This document shows, in pieces, positions 60,739 to 64,000 of a stretch of DNA of 64,000 nucleotides. The DNA comes from Takifugu bimaculatus. Its lineage: Eukaryota > Chordata > Actinopteri > Tetraodontiformes > Tetraodontidae. The stretch lies in NCBI GenBank assembly GCA_004026145.2, contig CP034980.1, positions 3,794,964 to 3,858,963 of the forward strand, given 5' to 3'. The position numbers were made by a program, and so were the translations under genes. How positions within the stretch are numbered: the first letter of the stretch is position 1; the number at the start of each line of letters is the position of its first letter. The notes under the pieces were generated by a model. The model was not told the DNA's origin and did no database searches. It saw only the letters and a list, made by a program, of their open reading frames with translations.

Positions 60739-62968
60739 CCTAAGCCATGATGCTGGATAACCTTTTGTCATTATTAGATGCACCTGTCAAGTTCAAGCTC
60801 ACCAAACCAACTTTGCGTGTCCAATTATCTTGTGATGATTAGTTACAGGCCATCAAAATGACAAGGGTTCCCACATTTTTGCACAGCCTATTTTTTTACA
60901 TTTGATTTAATTTCATACAATTGCATACTATGAATACTTAAAATCTGTGTTTGGAAATCAAGCTAACACTTTGCTCTTATGGGCAAATGAAGGACATGCC
61001 ACCAAGATAGTCCATTATTACACAACCTCAGAGGGGGTGCCCAAACTTTCTCACACCACTGTTTAACACAGTGGGTGGTTGCAGCTAATAACGCTTTTGT
61101 ATTAAAGTCTTGGCTTCAGGTAAGGACATACTTTTTAAGTTGTTCAGATTTTTCAGTCATTTTTTGTCACCTGTAAAAGCTTCCATTCTCGTTTTGAAAA
61201 TAACCAAAAAATAGTCTTAAAAAGGCATGTCTGCTCATATTTTGCCATTTTTTTTTAGGAAAAAAAAATGCAATTCTAATATAAAGGAACTTACCACATT
61301 TTCCCTTCATGTTGAACTGTCAGCTACAGTGTGAATTCGCTTGAGTCATCTCTAAGGTGCTGAGAATCGAAGCCAAAAAAGGGAAAAAGACATTGGAGGA
61401 GAAAATTGTTTACACCTGCTGAGATCCAGTTCAGTTCAACTGAACTTGTAGTGTCTGTTTCAGTCGAGGGTTTCTCGAGCTGCCTGAGACACCCAGAGCC
61501 TGACCCACGAGCAAGAAACAGTGGCAAGAAAAATTCCACTTTAAAAGGAGGATAGCTGGAACGGGCCGGGCTCATATTTCTTTTATTATTGAAGGAGATG
61601 TGTTACGCAAAACTCACTTTTCAGTGCTTTAACATATATAATTGTACACATATTTGCAGTGTGTTCCCAATGTTGAGCTCAGACCACTATCGGTGTTTAA
61701 TTCCATCATCTTTTAGGAGGCTGTTACACAATGAACGATTCTAATGGTGTCTCTATCATCCAAACAAAACTGTCTCATGGGGTCGGAGGTTTTGTGTTGG
61801 TTTTTTGAAGAAATGAAACTCTGGAAACTGACTTCTGTCTGTCTTCTCCCCGCCCCCTGCCTGCTCCATTTTCAAGGTCACATAAGTGGGAGGAGATCTG
61901 TTCTGACATTGCTAATCTGGACCCTCTGCTGAAGGAGATTAAATGGGGGTCAATTATAATAAGCATATATATATGGTCAAGACTAAATAAACAAACAAAT
62001 ACATTCATAAATGGAAAATGACTCTCTTAAACAGTTGCAATGACACGACAAACAACCAGGCCATCTTGGCTGACTTTTTCTCTCCAGAGTATAAACTGCT
62101 GCAATCCTGATTCAGATTTGGTGACTGAAAACGAAATTTTTCCTGCTGCCACTGTACTTCTAAATATCTGGTGACATGTCCTCACTCACTGTGTGTACTT
62201 ATGTGTAGGATAGTTTTTAATATATTCGCACATTACATCTTTTAATGTGTAGATCTGGACACACACAGGTGCAGTTCTGTTTGGAACATTTGTGTGTGTC
62301 TGTTCATTTGTTCACACAAATGTTCTTGACAATTCCTTGTTGACTTTGGGGTTTGCCTCTTCTGTTCACCCCTCACTGATCACATGCTGTAAATTTCTGC
62401 TGACGTTGGTGCCTTTATTCAGAAATAAGATGTATTTAAATGACTTTATCGTACTTAGAAAATTATTTATTCAATGATTAAATAACAATAATCCTGATAT
62501 TAATAGTCATGTTAGCTTACTGGTGCCAAGCAAACGCAGTCCTGGCTCGTAATCCCTGAGCAGCAGATCTGAGCCTGATTTGAGGTACAGAAGAGACCTC
62601 TTGGTCCATATTTTAGCTGAGCTCTGGTACCAAGAACAACAATAATGTGAAACAACTCTGGTCTCAGATGTTTGTCTCAAATCCTGTTTCAACCTGAAGA
62701 AGAAATCCTTTCTTCTTCTCTCCTGAGTCCATCAGAAGACTGTTGTCCTTTTTGGTTCTGACTAAAGAGGGAGTGAATAGGACATCACTTCCTTATCTAT
62801 AGCACGAATACAAGAAGAGATAAAAGCAGAAGTCAGTCAAATTTCTCAGTCTGGTCACATCATCAGAAGAGGTTACAGGACGCTCACGCTCGGTTGTTCA
62901 TGCTGCATTTCCAGTCGTTTTCAGGGGACCTGCTGAGTGGATCAACTGAGACCAAACACTGCAGAGGC
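60739..62968. other. Spacer with relic receptor exon and gene D promoter
   Basis: Relic stalk exon at about 61065-61119, with a deletion of some 70 bp just after its donor compared with the other units. Also a reversed retroelement tail at about 61430-61575 and the gene D promoter at 62761-62830, where the CRE-like TGACATCA is changed to GGACATCA. No intact gene. Confidence 0.6.
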
Positions 62969-64000
62969 ATGAAGGCTGTGATGGGACTATTGCTGATGTT
63001 GGTCAGAGTCTCTCTGGGTGAGCCGTTAAACAGACGACCAGTCTGATCAGATGTCAGCAGGCAGAGGGAAGTTTAGAGAATATTTTACTCATAGGAACCA
63101 TTTAAATAAATAGATGTGCTACTCAACAGGAGCCATCAAAAGAAACCTTGAATAAAACAAATATCTTAAGTTATAATTTGATGGTCAGACTAAAACAAAC
63201 ATTTGATTTTGTGATCCATGGGTTTGATTTCTAATTAAAGTTTGTAGCACATTTATGATGCTTTGTTGAGCCTCTCTTGTTGAACTCATTATAGTTTAAT
63301 CCCAAAATCTGTGGACACGTTTAAAACACGTGATGTTGATGGTCTCAGCTAGGTGTTTATTTATTGCTGTGATTTGGTCATTTGTGTGTTGTGCAGGTGT
63401 AGAAACCTCCTGTGATGGCCGGCAGGATAAAACTCAGTGTTATGGAGCTCTGGGAGGAACTCTGGTCCTCCAGTTGATGGACAAAGTCCCAGAGATACTG
63501 ACATTCAGATGGAGGAACTCAAATGTAACAATCCTGAATCGGATTGGTAATGGGCCTGTGATTAATAAGTTATCAACCAGGTCAAGGTTTATTTCCCATA
63601 ATGGAACATTGAGGATGAACAGCCTGAGGAGAACTGATGGTGGTGAATATAAACTTGATATATTTAATGACAATGGAGAGATAACAGCAGTTCGGACTCA
63701 ACAGTTGAACATCCAAGGTACGTTTGACTGAGAGCTTTGATTAAATCTTCCTGTCATGTTCTAACTCTCATATAACACAGGATTCATGTTCTGCTGTGTA
63801 GAGAGCTGATCATTTTCTGTTCTAATCAAAGTTCTTGTGTTTCAGTTCCTGTCTCGACTGTCCGGCTGACGTCTGAGTGTCTGTCCCAGGGAGAGAAGAG
63901 GATGTCCTGCTCCTCTGTTGGAGACAGTCCTCAGTACAGCTGGACTCTGGATGGAGACACACTGACAGATGATCAGCTCCTCTCTGGGAATAATGAGACT
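62969..64000 (+). CDS. CD2/SLAM-like receptor gene D (runs off window)
   Basis: Leader 62969-63017 (MKAVMGLLLMLVRVSLG), V 63397-63717 (321 nt, intact), C2 from 63846 to the window end. The V domain reads TFRWRNSNVTILNRI at the C-C' region and NDNGEITAV before strand G, and C2 begins with Val in place of Ala. All visible exons are in frame. It continues the tandem array beyond the window. Confidence 0.75.

Overview
The window is vertebrate nuclear DNA, almost certainly from a percomorph-type teleost. It has spliced genes with GT-AG introns, abundant (CA)n and (CATC)n microsatellites, hAT (BED-finger) transposons, fish-type SINE and LINE tails, and clustered immunoglobulin-domain receptor genes. 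Gene density is low, and two 100-N assembly gaps (23638-23737, 34515-34614) divide it into three pieces.

Region 1 (1-23637) is non-coding, microsatellite-rich sequence. The only coding feature I can defend is a 46-bp minus-strand exon at 8530-8575 whose 15 residues, phase and splice sites fit the short DDYF/I-x-x-W exon of a testican (SPOCK) gene. The piece therefore reads best as large testican introns.

Region 2 (23738-34514) carries, on the minus strand, a broken hAT element (23738-25620) with a nested solo LTR. Beside it is an apparently intact CD2/SLAM-like receptor gene (26821-29711) with leader, V, C2, V, C2, stalk and transmembrane exons. Next comes about 2.7 kb of spacer, then arylsulfatase I (32401-34514, minus), cut by the second gap. 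Its exon 2 contains many single-base indels.

Region 3 (34615-64000) is a direct tandem array of about 9.8-kb units on the plus strand. Each unit holds one two-domain (V-C2) receptor gene with a kilobase-scale CT-rich satellite plus retroelement tail in its last intron, a spacer, a co-duplicated hAT copy (about 3.15 kb, with nested solo LTR), and a relic of a second receptor gene. Unit A is cut at its 5' end by the gap, B and C are full, and D runs off the window. Region 2's hAT-plus-receptor block is an inverted, older copy of the same unit, so the arylsulfatase gene sits between two opposed receptor arms.

The receptors are inferred type I membrane proteins of leukocytes. The V domain (ligand face) varies from copy to copy while the C2 domain is almost identical in all copies. 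The tail is short, with no tyrosine motif, and an Arg lies in the membrane segment, which suggests adaptor-coupled receptors. This expanding, homogenising and diversifying receptor array is the most interesting system here.
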